Shown piece by piece: positions 1 to 8,177 of a stretch of 24,888 nt of DNA (positions within the stretch are counted from its first letter, which is position 1; every line of letters starts with the position of its first letter). The stretch is from Melioribacteraceae bacterium (GTDB lineage: Bacteria > Bacteroidota > Ignavibacteria > Ignavibacteriales > Melioribacteraceae). A program made the position numbers and the translations under genes. The stretch spans positions 1 to 24,888 of the forward strand of contig JALNXG010000058.1 of assembly GCA_023230485.1 (NCBI GenBank), in the 5' to 3' direction. The notes beneath the pieces are model-generated. The model worked only from the letters and a program-made list of their open reading frames with translations. It was not told the origin of the DNA and made no database searches.

Positions 1-2
1 AC

Positions 3-83
3 AAACAAGGGCTGTTAATGAACAGCTTACTTCTATCTGGGTCTTTTTATTTAGATGATATGATTGATAAAGGGATTTATTGA
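3..83 (+). CDS. C-terminal end of an unidentified upstream gene (partial)
   Basis: The frame open from the left edge encodes 26 residues ending in DDMIDKGIY and stops at TGA 81-83. That stop overlaps the ATG of the next gene in a TGATG arrangement, the usual sign of translational coupling, and this is the main reason for preferring this frame. A second frame (from base 2) is also open for 18 codons, so the choice is not certain. The product cannot be identified from so short a tail. Confidence 0.3.
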   Translation, partial: KQGLLMNSLLLSGSFYLDDMIDKGIY

Positions 84-1033
84 TGAACGGTTTGCTCCTA
101 TCAGAACGGTATTATAAGTTCTATGGAAAACCTATGATAGAAAAACAATTCCCGGACTATCTCAATAGAATGGCAATAGGTTTAGTGGGCGAGGGCTCCG
201 AGTGTTTCGGATTCGATGATAAACTATCAATGGATCACGATTGGGGCCCTGCTTTTTGTATCTGGCTTAATGAACAAGATTATGCAGATATCGGGAAAGA
301 ATTGCAATTAGCTTATAATTCACTCCCCAATGAATTTGCCGGACTTTCATTTAAGAAAAGAAGTAACGATTCAAAACGGAGAGTGGGAGTTTTTGAAATA
401 AAATCTTTTTATGAAAAATTTATTGGATGGCGTGATGTGCCTGCCGCTTGGGAGGATTGGATAGAAATCCGTGAAACCGACCTGGCGGCTTGCACTAACG
501 GCAAAATCTTCCTTGATGAATTTGGAGAATTTACTCATTTCAGAAATGAATTATTGAATTTCTATCCACACGATGTACGACTTAAGAAAATTGCCGATCG
601 ATGTTTTATTATTTCGAGAGCCGGACAGTATAATTATATGCGTTCTGTTACACGGAGAGATATTGTAGCAGCTAATCTTGCTGAATCAAAATTTATCGAA
701 GCATCTATCTCACTCGCCTTCCTAATCAATTGGCGATATATGCCCTATTATAAATTGATGCACCACTCATTATATAACCTGCCTGTACTTGGTACTAAAT
801 TGTACGAACTAATTAAGAAGCTTTCATCACCGTTAATGATAACAAACCCTATCGATTATTTCAATCATAAGTCGGAAATCATACAAACTATTTGCGGATA
901 TTTTGTCGAAGAACTCAATCGCCAGCAGTTGAGTTGTGTAAAATCAAATTTCCTATTTGATCATTCGTTGGAAATATTAAAGTGCATCGATAATCCCGAG
1001 ATAAGAGATTATAACATAAAAGATATTTATTGA
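83..1033 (+). CDS. DUF4037-family nucleotidyltransferase-like protein
   Basis: Encodes 316 residues from ATG 83; a TTG one codon earlier is possible, but the ATG overlaps the preceding stop. Near residues 35-55 it carries GLVGEGSECFGFDD followed by a DHD triad, the signature of the DUF4037 family, which belongs to the nucleotidyltransferase superfamily (GS motif plus metal-binding acidic residues). The rest is helical, as usual for the family, and the length is about normal. Family members are poorly characterised; a nucleotide-transfer role in small-molecule or RNA modification is inferred from the fold only. It appears to be the last gene of an operon that enters from the left. Downstream, the DNA turns into gene remnants. 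Confidence 0.75.
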   Translation: MNGLLLSERYYKFYGKPMIEKQFPDYLNRMAIGLVGEGSECFGFDDKLSMDHDWGPAFCIWLNEQDYADIGKELQLAYNSLPNEFAGLSFKKRSNDSKRRVGVFEIKSFYEKFIGWRDVPAAWEDWIEIRETDLAACTNGKIFLDEFGEFTHFRNELLNFYPHDVRLKKIADRCFIISRAGQYNYMRSVTRRDIVAANLAESKFIEASISLAFLINWRYMPYYKLMHHSLYNLPVLGTKLYELIKKLSSPLMITNPIDYFNHKSEIIQTICGYFVEELNRQQLSCVKSNFLFDHSLEILKCIDNPEIRDYNIKDIY

Positions 1034-1073
1034 TCCCACCACCATTTACTACACTGTGAAAAATCTAAATTCA

Positions 1074-1286
1074 TCAATCCGTGACCTGATTAAAGAACGG
1101 AGATGTCAAAATTCCCGAAAGCAAAAGAAAATTTTTGTCTGATGCATCCCCTATGATATATTTATCTGAATCAACTTTTTCTATATTTTTCTCAATGATT
1201 TTATAATCGATATCTTTTTCATCAAGTGTCTTTCCAAGTGCCCTGCCGACTACCCCGCCACCAATAATCAACACTTGTCCGACATT
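1074..1286 (-). pseudogene. TrkA-N / RCK domain fragment of a potassium transport or channel protein
   Basis: About 60 residues on the minus strand match the start of an RCK/TrkA-N domain: a VLIIGGGVVGRALGK Rossmann glycine motif, then YKIIEKN (the acidic residue ending strand 2 region) and DKYIIGDASDKNFLL, typical of KefB/TrkA/ion-channel NAD-binding domains. Coding similarity begins directly at the end of the IS remnant (about 1286) and stops at about 1110, where the frame runs on into unrelated residues. The frame is open into the IS boundary with no start codon of its own. It is therefore a stump of a larger gene cut by the IS or by a later deletion. Confidence 0.7.
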
Positions 1287-1710
1287 TGTGTAAATGGTTA
1301 AAGAAGACTTAGAAGCTAAGCGTAGTGAGGCATCGCCGAACGTAGCTTAGCTTCAGGATTTTCCCTTGCAAAAGGGAAAAATAATTCACAACTTCTATAA
1401 CCAAGAAAGGATTTATTATTATGGAACTTACACCTGAGATGATTGAGCAGCTTAGAGCTGATCTTAATACAGCAAGAACCTATAATAACTTGATGGGAGA
1501 GAATGGAGCCATCAAGAAAATAATCAAAGCTTCACTTGAGGGTATGCTTGATGCAGAACTAACCGAACATCTCGGTTATAATAAATACTCACCTACCGGC
1601 AGGAATACCGGTAACAGTCGCTATGGCAAAACACCTAAGACTCTTAAGAACGATAATGGAGAAATTGATATAACGGTTCCACGAGACCGCAAAGGTTCAT
1701 TCGACCCCAT
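1287..1710 (+). mobile_element. 5' remnant of an IS256-family insertion sequence (copy A)
   Basis: Begins with TGTGTAAATGGTTAAAGAAG and continues through a structured leader into a transposase start at 1421. The first about 135 bp recur at 12556-12691, which fixes the left boundary within two or three bases. The element is truncated: the transposase stops matching at about 1710, where sequence related to the 3' end of the transglycosylase gene (11156-12538) begins. No right terminal repeat is seen. The left flank is the potassium-channel fragment. Confidence 0.75.
1312..1380 (+). repeat. Two hairpins in the IS leader before the transposase start
   Basis: The 10-base arms GAAGCTAAGC (1312-1321) and GCTTAGCTTC (1345-1354) are perfectly complementary. 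A second hairpin has arms TTTTCCCTT (1359-1367) and AAGGGAAAA (1372-1380) with a GCAA loop. Subterminal hairpins in IS leaders commonly damp read-through expression of transposase; that role here is inference. In copy B the first hairpin has one changed base and the second is lost to a 13-base deletion. Confidence 0.6.
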
Positions 1711-1741
1711 GATTTTGTCCAATTTATGCCATATAATTTAA
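1421..1741 (+). pseudogene. IS256-family (mutator type) transposase, N-terminal fragment
   Basis: Starts at ATG 1421 behind AAGAAAGGA. About 97 residues are recognisable: LRADLNTARTYNNLMGENG, then KASLEGMLDAELTEHLGY, the N-terminal signature of IS256/mutator transposases, then GNSRYGKTPKTLK and ITVPRDRKGSFDP, which normally precedes the catalytic domain. The full protein is about 400 residues, so the entire DDE catalytic core is missing. After FDP the frame enters DNA from another gene and stops at 1741. Non-functional. Confidence 0.85.
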
Positions 1742-1995
1742 TTTATGCAGTTGATGGCGATAAGAACGGGGAGATAAATCTTTTTGAGTTTAATGATGCA
1801 ATTTATAGTGTCGCAAATTATTTAGTGGAAGTGGGAAACTACGGTGATACAGAGGAGAGCCGACACGATGCAATTTTTTCTTACAACCGAAGCCACGAAT
1901 ATGTTAATGGAGTAATAGCTTATGCCGATGCGATATGGACAAGATACAGCGCAGGTGAATATAGCGTTCCGGCAAGCGAACCGGATTTCTCATAG
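1710..1995 (+). pseudogene. 3' end of a second MltB-type transglycosylase gene (truncated paralogue)
   Basis: Reading the frame through 1726, residues from FVQFMPYN to RYSAGE match the C-terminus of the gene at 11156-12538. Counting by hand, 66 of 78 residues from the MPYN methionine onward are identical (about 85%). It keeps the EF-hand-like loop (DGDKNGEINLFEFNDA) but lacks everything before residue about 379 of the intact protein, including the catalytic glutamate. It has a 9-residue C-terminal extension that the intact copy lacks. The 5' side is fused to the truncated transposase. The divergence indicates an old paralogue, not a fresh duplication. Confidence 0.8.
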
Positions 1996-2245
1996 ACCAT
2001 TAGGCAGTCTTTAATACAATGTAAAGATTTTTATAGCAGGCGATGCCCCCGATTATTTTCCTATCATCACCGAAATTCTTTCACCAATTCGCATTCTCTG
2101 GGAGGCAATCATAGCTTGGCTTAATATATTGCAGCTATCGATAAAATAGTTATGAGTGCTCGTTCTCTCAGAATCCATTGCTAAAAAAGTATAAAAATAT
2201 TTATGTAAATGGTTAAACAAGAATCGGCTAGGACTAACTCTTTTC
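1996..2245. other. Gene-free stretch with a possible solo IS end
   Basis: No convincing reading frame is seen. At 2204-2221 the bases TGTAAATGGTTAAACAAG match the tip of the IS remnants at 1289 and 12558 at 17 of 18 positions, after which similarity stops. This could be a leftover terminal repeat of the same element family. The rest looks like decayed intergenic DNA. Confidence 0.35.
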
Positions 2246-3426
2246 TCATTGATTTTTCTTCCAGTTATCGGCGAGGTTTTTCATCTTAGTATCCGCATGT
2301 TCAAAAAACATAAGGTAGGATTCGCAGAAATGGCTTACTTTATTTGGATCGTTTGAATTAACACGATCCTTTGTACAGCCGCCCCGGCAATATTCTAGGT
2401 AGTTGTACGATTTACATTTTTGAGGTAAGGCCGATTTCATTTTTCCAAATTCATCCTGACGTGAGGAATTCAACATTTCAATAATTTTATTCCCATGAAG
2501 ATTTCCAAGATGCCACGATGGCTCTACAAAAAAATCGCATGAATAAACATCACCTGTATGTTCGATAACTACATAATTACCGCATTCCGCCAAAATTGTA
2601 CAATCGGGAGCAGGCATCCCTACATAGTTATAAAAAATGGAATCAAAATATCGAATTGATGTTGAAGGGATTTCGTCGTTAAAATCGTGGATTCATAAAT
2701 CAAAATGTTTGCAGAGAAATTCGCCAAATTGTTTCGGCTCTACCGAATATTTTGCAAGTAATCTCAGACCGGACATATCTCTTTCTACGCACGGAATATA
2801 TTGATGGTAAGTAAGTCCAATAGATTTATGAAAATTATAAATCTCTTCCGGATATGAAACTGAATAATCATTAACTACGGTAAGTGCGTTAACTTCTACA
2901 CCGTGCTCTAAAAGTATTTGAGAAGCGGAAAGAACTTTTTTCCATGAGCCTTTTTGCGATTTAGTTTTTCGGTAGTGGTCATGAATATGTTCCGATCCAT
3001 CTATTGAAAGTCCAATTAAGAAATTATATTTATTTAAGAACTTTACCCATTCATTATCAATTAATATCCCATTTGTTTGGAGACCATTGCCCACTGTTTT
3101 TCCTTCGCCATATTTCTTTTGGAACTCAATAACTTTTTTGAAAAAGTCTAATCCCATTAATGTTGGTTCGCCCCCCTGCCAACCGAAAGTTACATAAGAC
3201 CCGCTCTGCTTCATCACCTGTTTGATAGTCTCTTCTAAGGTATCGATACTCATTCTATGTTTTGGGTTTTCACCGAACAAACTCGCTTTTTGAAGATATA
3301 AACAGTAATCACAATTCAGATTGCAATCGGGTCCCGAAGGTTATATCAGGACACTTGAAAGAGGTTTAAAGAAGATAGTTTTTAATCCAATGATTTTATT
3401 TTTGATTCCATTATCGTTAAATTCAT
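2246..3426 (-). pseudogene. Anaerobic sulfatase-maturating enzyme (radical SAM) pseudogene
   Basis: Minus-strand frames add up to an almost full-length anSME-type protein, which makes formylglycine in sulfatases. Visible parts: a radical SAM motif CNLNCDYC with PSGPD before it (about 3300-3340), the SAM-binding stretch FGWQGGEPTLMG, GLSIDG, and the auxiliary-cluster region ECGNYVVIEHTGDVYSCDFFV and CRGGCTKDR. Damage: TAA (3341-3343) where an AAA lysine is expected before PSGPD; an in-frame TGA (2693-2695) where the family has a tryptophan; a frame slip between the probable start (ATG at 3426 behind GAGGAGG) and the body; and a tyrosine in CKSYNYLEYC where an auxiliary-cluster cysteine is expected. 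No sulfatase gene is nearby. Several independent lesions make it a decayed gene. Confidence 0.85.
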
Positions 3427-3762
3427 TATTTGCAATCTACCCTCCTCATTCAATATCATTGTATTCAATCTCATTTTTTATTTAATTATCGGTAATCCAA
3501 AAAGTATTACTTATGAGATAACAATCTCAGTTCTTCTCATTTCTTTTTTATTGTAAAGATAGAATTTTTCTTACTAAGGAGTTATGTTCTATTATGCGGA
3601 AAATGAAGTGATTAGCTGTTATTGCATTTTTATATAAGTATTAAATATGGGGAATTAATATTCGATAATCAATACTTGATTATCGAATATTTAAATTGGA
3701 TATTTATTTATTCTTAATTTCAATTAATACATATTACTACAAACGCAGGGCGAGAGTAATCT
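3427..3762. other. Gene-free promoter region of the seven-gene operon
   Basis: AT-rich DNA between the divergent maturase pseudogene and the SPFH gene. It holds the GAGGAGG of the pseudogene (3440-3447, minus strand) and the long inverted repeat at 3657-3691. I see no reading frame of significance and no confident -33/-7 Bacteroidota-type promoter, although the 70 bases between the palindrome and the SPFH start are where one would be expected. Confidence 0.5.
3657..3691. promoter_or_regulatory. Perfect 16-bp inverted repeat, candidate operator
   Basis: Left arm AATATTCGATAATCAA (3657-3672), spacer TAC, right arm TTGATTATCGAATATT (3676-3691), an exact reverse complement. It ends 71 bases before the SPFH start codon. 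It is AT-rich and has no U-tract, so a dimeric repressor/activator site or a cruciform is more plausible than a terminator. The cognate regulator is not evident in the window. Confidence 0.6.
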
Positions 3763-5013
3763 ATGGCTTTTATTGATTTTGTAAGGTGGGCACCCCAAGG
3801 GGATGAAACCATTTTTGCATACAGATTCCCCGAAACAAATCTTAGTACTTATACTCAATTAATAGTTCAAGAATCACAAGAAGCTATCCTCTTCTCCAAA
3901 GGTCAAATAATCGGTAAATTCGGTCCGGGAAAACACACGCTCAATACAGAAAACTTACCGATATTACGAAATTTCTATGGACTCCCTTTCGGGAAAAACA
4001 ATCCTTTCACTGCCGAAGTTTGGTTCGTTAATAAACTCCAACCTTATAATATAGATTGGACTATAAACCGGATGGACATTCATGATGCTGACTATAATAC
4101 CGGTATTCCATTAGTTGCCGAAGGAAGATATGGTCTTAGAATAAATGATGCAGAAAGATTTTTAATAAAAATTGTGGGTACCAAAGACTCATTTAGTCAG
4201 AAAGATCTAACCGATCAATTTCTTGGTGAGTTCACTTCAAAAACAAAATCGACTTTAATGCAGTTTATGTTAAAAAACAAAATTGGATTAAAACAGATTT
4301 CTGCTTTCTTGGATGATATCTCGGAACACTTACGCACAATAATGCTCCCCTTCTGGGAAAATATCGGTTTTGAACTTACTAAGTTTTATTTAACTTCAGT
4401 GGAAGTGGATGGTTCGACCGAAGTGGGCAAGCGAGTCCTCGATGCAATTTCGAGGCAGAGTGCGCAGGCAATCGGCGGATATACATGGCAGCAATCGCAA
4501 ACTTTTGAAGTCGCCAAAGATGCGGTCAATGGGATGTCGAATGGGGAAGGCAGTGGTGGTTTATTAGGCGCAGTAGTAGCTACTAATCTAATGGGCGGGC
4601 TTGGCGGTGGATTGATGCAGCCTCAATATAATCAACCAAATTTCAATCAGAATAATCAAACAGCTCAAAATTCATCTCAAGAAAATTCTGCAGCCATTCA
4701 CGATGTTTATTGTTCGAATTGTTCAAAGAAATTTACAAGCAATCTAAAATTCTGTCCACATTGCGGAGATGAATATTGCCCTTGTCCAAAATGCGGAACA
4801 GATAATGATAAAAGAGCAAAGAAATGTGTAAGCTGCGGACAGGCATTGCTTCAGAGTCAAGTAATCTGTCCCAATTGTAATTCACCTGTTGCAAGCGGAA
4901 GCGGGTTTTGCGGTAATTGCGGAAAACCTGTTTTTCAAGGAAAATGTACAAGATGCGGAGTGCAATTAACTCCATCAATTAAATTCTGTCCAAAATGCGG
5001 GCAGAAAACTTAA
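3763..5013 (+). CDS. SPFH-domain protein with C-terminal zinc ribbons (YdjI-like)
   Basis: 416 residues. Residues 1-240 match the YdjI type of SPFH/Band-7 proteins (often labelled 'virion core protein-like'): QLIVQESQEAILFSKGQ, FGPGKHTLNTENLPIL and LPFGKNNPFTAEVWFVNK are family hallmarks. A Gly/Asn/Gln-rich linker (about 255-310) leads to a C-terminal array of eight CxxC knuckles forming four zinc-ribbon modules (about 315-415). There is no N-terminal membrane segment, so it probably binds the membrane peripherally or through partners. In Bacillus subtilis YdjI is encoded with PspA and works with membrane proteins in envelope stress; by analogy this is a membrane-domain scaffold. First gene of the operon, 18 bp before the next. 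Confidence 0.85.
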   Translation: MAFIDFVRWAPQGDETIFAYRFPETNLSTYTQLIVQESQEAILFSKGQIIGKFGPGKHTLNTENLPILRNFYGLPFGKNNPFTAEVWFVNKLQPYNIDWTINRMDIHDADYNTGIPLVAEGRYGLRINDAERFLIKIVGTKDSFSQKDLTDQFLGEFTSKTKSTLMQFMLKNKIGLKQISAFLDDISEHLRTIMLPFWENIGFELTKFYLTSVEVDGSTEVGKRVLDAISRQSAQAIGGYTWQQSQTFEVAKDAVNGMSNGEGSGGLLGAVVATNLMGGLGGGLMQPQYNQPNFNQNNQTAQNSSQENSAAIHDVYCSNCSKKFTSNLKFCPHCGDEYCPCPKCGTDNDKRAKKCVSCGQALLQSQVICPNCNSPVASGSGFCGNCGKPVFQGKCTRCGVQLTPSIKFCPKCGQKT

Positions 5014-5031
5014 ATAATTTTTGATGAGAAA

Positions 5032-5739
5032 ATGGGTGCAAAAAAGATTCTCTTAATTTTAATTCTCCTTTTTGGAGAAGCAGTAATAATTGTTGGTTTC
5101 TTACATTTCGGAAGAAATCTCGATTCCAATATTCTTGCACTTAATATAGTTGTCTCCTCACTTATCTATTCTCTTTATTTTATCGATTTATTTATACCGA
5201 TTATTGACCTAAAATCTTCTCACAAAAAAACTGTCGGCTCAATAGGTATTAGATGGTTTACGGTCATTTTATATACTATTGCAGCTATTTCAGCAATAGT
5301 GATTCTGAATATCTCTTATTCCTTTTTGTTTTTAAGTCAGTTAATAATTCAATGCGCACTTCTCTTTGCCCTTGCCGGAGGATTATTCTTTTCGTTAATA
5401 GCTGCCGATAAAGTTGAGAAAGTTTATGAGGAAGAAAAAGCATTACGAAGCAATTTGAACGAAATGAAAAATCGGACAGGAAAAATCCTATCAAAATTAG
5501 AATTGATGAAAGATATTCCTACCGATGTCTTTAAGCGAATAACCGAATTAAACGAGGGACTTAGATTTATTAATCCAAATAACACCACCCGAGCAAAGGA
5601 ATTAGAAAATAAATATTTAATCACAATAAACGAAATAAATGATTGTTTATTAGATACTCCCTTTAATTATGAAAAGATTGTTGAAGTAATTCAACAATGT
5701 GAACAAATTTACAAGGAAAGGAAACATGATAAAAGGTAA
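5032..5739 (+). CDS. Four-TM membrane protein with cytoplasmic helical tail
   Basis: 235 residues. The first half holds about four hydrophobic segments (roughly residues 5-25, 35-58, 72-95, 100-122); the second half is charged and helical (KVEKVYEEEKALRSNLNEMKN onward), probably cytoplasmic. I do not recognise the family. It begins 18 bp after the SPFH gene and its last 14 bases overlap the start of the next gene, so the three are almost certainly co-transcribed. By position it could be the membrane anchor for the SPFH protein, as small membrane proteins are in the YdjI/PspA operon of Bacillus; that is inference only. Confidence 0.7.
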   Translation: MGAKKILLILILLFGEAVIIVGFLHFGRNLDSNILALNIVVSSLIYSLYFIDLFIPIIDLKSSHKKTVGSIGIRWFTVILYTIAAISAIVILNISYSFLFLSQLIIQCALLFALAGGLFFSLIAADKVEKVYEEEKALRSNLNEMKNRTGKILSKLELMKDIPTDVFKRITELNEGLRFINPNNTTRAKELENKYLITINEINDCLLDTPFNYEKIVEVIQQCEQIYKERKHDKR

Positions 5740-8128
5740 GATATTCCCTGAATCAAGCAGTGTGGAACAAGATCAAGCAAAACTATTATTCGATTACTAT
5801 TTACAGTCTGCAGAAAAAATTGTTCAAGAAGAAGAACGAATCGAAAAAGAGATTGCAAAATTAGAAGAGGAAAAAACGGCTCTTAATCAACAGTTAGAGA
5901 AAGCAAAATTATGGAAATGGGTTTTACTTATTACTATAATTGGTTTTTTCGTTATGATGTTCAAGGAAAAAGGATTAGTAAAACAGATTGCTGATATTGA
6001 GAGCCGCATTGATGAATTTAAAAAGCTGCACAACGAGATTTTCCGAGATTATAAAGTAAGCAAATTAGGCATTGCTTATGTCCCTGTGGCAAGCCAAATA
6101 AAATATGAAGACAAAAGCTTTATAGTTGACCATACAGGCATGGTAGAAGAATCGGAAGTGAAACTTCAGCTTTCAAAGCAAAACGATCTTTTGATCGAAA
6201 AGATATCGGAACTCGAAAAACTCTCAACTGAAGCACCAATGGTGGAAACATCTAACGAAATTGAGGAGATTGATACCGAACAATATTCCCGCTCGATGCA
6301 GCAAATTAATCAGCATGATTATTTTGGTAATTTAGATAGAACCCTTAGGACAATATCTTATTGTATGGACGATTTGGATGTTACTTCAGTTTCGCTTCCT
6401 CTGGTTGCCAATGAAAGTAAATATCTTAATTTTATAAAGGAATTTGCAACGAGCGAAGTTCCAAAGGATACCCCCGTTTTTGAAGTGTTCGATCAAAATA
6501 AATATAAAGATGATATCAATAAATTTCAAGAATTAAATAAGCTCAAAGATTCTCTTGCCAGAGATACGGCTCAATTTGAAGATGTATTAAAAGGGTTAAT
6601 GATTACGATGGCAAATTCGGTTCAAGCTATTTCGGCTATGAAAATAGCTTCTACCGATAAGATTATATTTGAATCAAATAAGCTTCTTTTCAAAATTCTT
6701 AAATCACCTTATAATCATTATTCGCCGGTATTAGAAGCATCTGAGATAGAGAGAATTAAAAACGAAAACTTTAATTATGGCGAGGCGGTTCAAGATTATA
6801 TTCCATTCCAATTAAAAGATAGTTCTCGTTTAAAATATAATCTTCTTTCAGATAGTTGGGTAGCCGAAGATGGCAGTTCTACCAATTTCCCATTTGGTAT
6901 TCATCAAATACACGAAGAGATAGTTGCTCCAATGGTTCAAAACCTGATGAATGAAAACAGAATTGAAAGAATGAAGATTTATAATCATATAAAAGACCAG
7001 AAAATAAATTATCTAAACAAATGGCATCAAGATACGGAAGATTTTTATGGAAGGAATAGAGCCGAGAGTGCTGATCTAATCAATTTAATGAGAAGCAGTT
7101 TAAGAGATTATGTAGCCGCATATAATACAATGGAATCATTGAGAAAAACGGAAGACAGTATGAAGAGTTCCGGCGGTTCTTTAGATGCAACAGTAGTGAG
7201 TGCAACCGATAATTCAGCCGATACATTAGCAGCTTTTGAATTGCAATCGAAAGAATTTCATAATGTTCAGATAGATTTTGAAGCTTATATGGATCGCTTG
7301 AAAGAAGATATCGAAATGAAAGCCGAAAAATTTGAACATATCGATTATTACGATGCACTATTGCGCGATGGCAATGCACGGGATAATGCAGTGGCGGCAA
7401 GTGAAGTAAATATTATTGATGAGAGAAGAAAACCATTAATTGCAGTTAACCCTCTTTTTGCAAAGAGTTCAGAGATGCCTCCGGTGCCAAATATAGAACC
7501 ACTTACTTTTGAACATATATCATTGAATCTGCCGGCGATTGCGATAAATGCTTTGGAAGAACTAAGTGGAAAATTAATAGATAAAGTTACTCCAAACATT
7601 CAGAATAAAAATAATAAAAAAGCAGGGAAAGAAGGAAAAGAAGAAGCCAAGTCCCCTGCCGCTGCGAATGTGGAACAAAAGAATGAAGCCAGTGAGCCAA
7701 CTGTTACCGGCACGGATACAGTCTCTAAAAATGAAATAGATAAAGACGAACTCCATTATTTAGAAGATCGTGAAGTTGAAGAAACTAATAAAGTTGAAGC
7801 GAGCGAAGAGCAAGTAGAGAATGAAGAGGCAGAGAATGTCGAAGAAGAGGAAGAGAATGAAGAAGAAGTAGAGAGCAAAGAGGAAGATGATGAAGACCTT
7901 TATGAATATGAGATTTCAATTGTAGCTCTTGGGAAAAGAAAAAATGACCTAATAAATACGATATGTGAATTAACCGGATTTGATAATGACGAAGCGATAG
8001 AGTTTCTTGATAGAGATGAGGATAGGATCCTTATTGCGACTACACAAGAAGAAGCATTCTCGATTATGTCGGAATTCAAAAAAGCAGGCGCAGAAGTTAA
8101 AGTGGTAAGAAAACTAAAAGATATGTAG
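5726..8128 (+). CDS. Large membrane coiled-coil protein ending in an L7/L12-like domain
   Basis: 800 residues from ATG 5726, preceded by AAGGAAAGG; a GTG nine codons earlier is possible but poorly placed. N-terminal coiled coil (about 25-60), one hydrophobic segment (about 62-80, KWVLLITIIGFFVMMF), then long helical regions to about residue 620, a Lys/Ala-rich low-complexity linker and a run very rich in glutamate (about 690-730). The last 70 residues resemble the C-terminal domain of ribosomal protein L7/L12: EYEISIVALGKRKNDLINTI, then CELTG, EEAF and KKAGAEVKVV align with the L12 consensus in order and spacing. The body is unrecognised. It overlaps the previous gene by 14 bases. Probably a membrane-tethered scaffold; the L12-like domain may recruit a partner. 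Confidence 0.7.
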   Translation: MIKGKIFPESSSVEQDQAKLLFDYYLQSAEKIVQEEERIEKEIAKLEEEKTALNQQLEKAKLWKWVLLITIIGFFVMMFKEKGLVKQIADIESRIDEFKKLHNEIFRDYKVSKLGIAYVPVASQIKYEDKSFIVDHTGMVEESEVKLQLSKQNDLLIEKISELEKLSTEAPMVETSNEIEEIDTEQYSRSMQQINQHDYFGNLDRTLRTISYCMDDLDVTSVSLPLVANESKYLNFIKEFATSEVPKDTPVFEVFDQNKYKDDINKFQELNKLKDSLARDTAQFEDVLKGLMITMANSVQAISAMKIASTDKIIFESNKLLFKILKSPYNHYSPVLEASEIERIKNENFNYGEAVQDYIPFQLKDSSRLKYNLLSDSWVAEDGSSTNFPFGIHQIHEEIVAPMVQNLMNENRIERMKIYNHIKDQKINYLNKWHQDTEDFYGRNRAESADLINLMRSSLRDYVAAYNTMESLRKTEDSMKSSGGSLDATVVSATDNSADTLAAFELQSKEFHNVQIDFEAYMDRLKEDIEMKAEKFEHIDYYDALLRDGNARDNAVAASEVNIIDERRKPLIAVNPLFAKSSEMPPVPNIEPLTFEHISLNLPAIAINALEELSGKLIDKVTPNIQNKNNKKAGKEGKEEAKSPAAANVEQKNEASEPTVTGTDTVSKNEIDKDELHYLEDREVEETNKVEASEEQVENEEAENVEEEEENEEEVESKEEDDEDLYEYEISIVALGKRKNDLINTICELTGFDNDEAIEFLDRDEDRILIATTQEEAFSIMSEFKKAGAEVKVVRKLKDM

Positions 8129-8177
8129 TATAAATAAATATTTTTAACAAAACACTAATATTATACGAAATAAAACT

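Noticed and set aside
2693..2695. UGA read as tryptophan (alternative code) or selenocysteine in the maturase gene
   Set aside because: UGA ends other intact genes here (for example at 1031-1033 and 18587-18589), TGG is used normally, no downstream SECIS-like stem is evident, and the gene carries other lesions.
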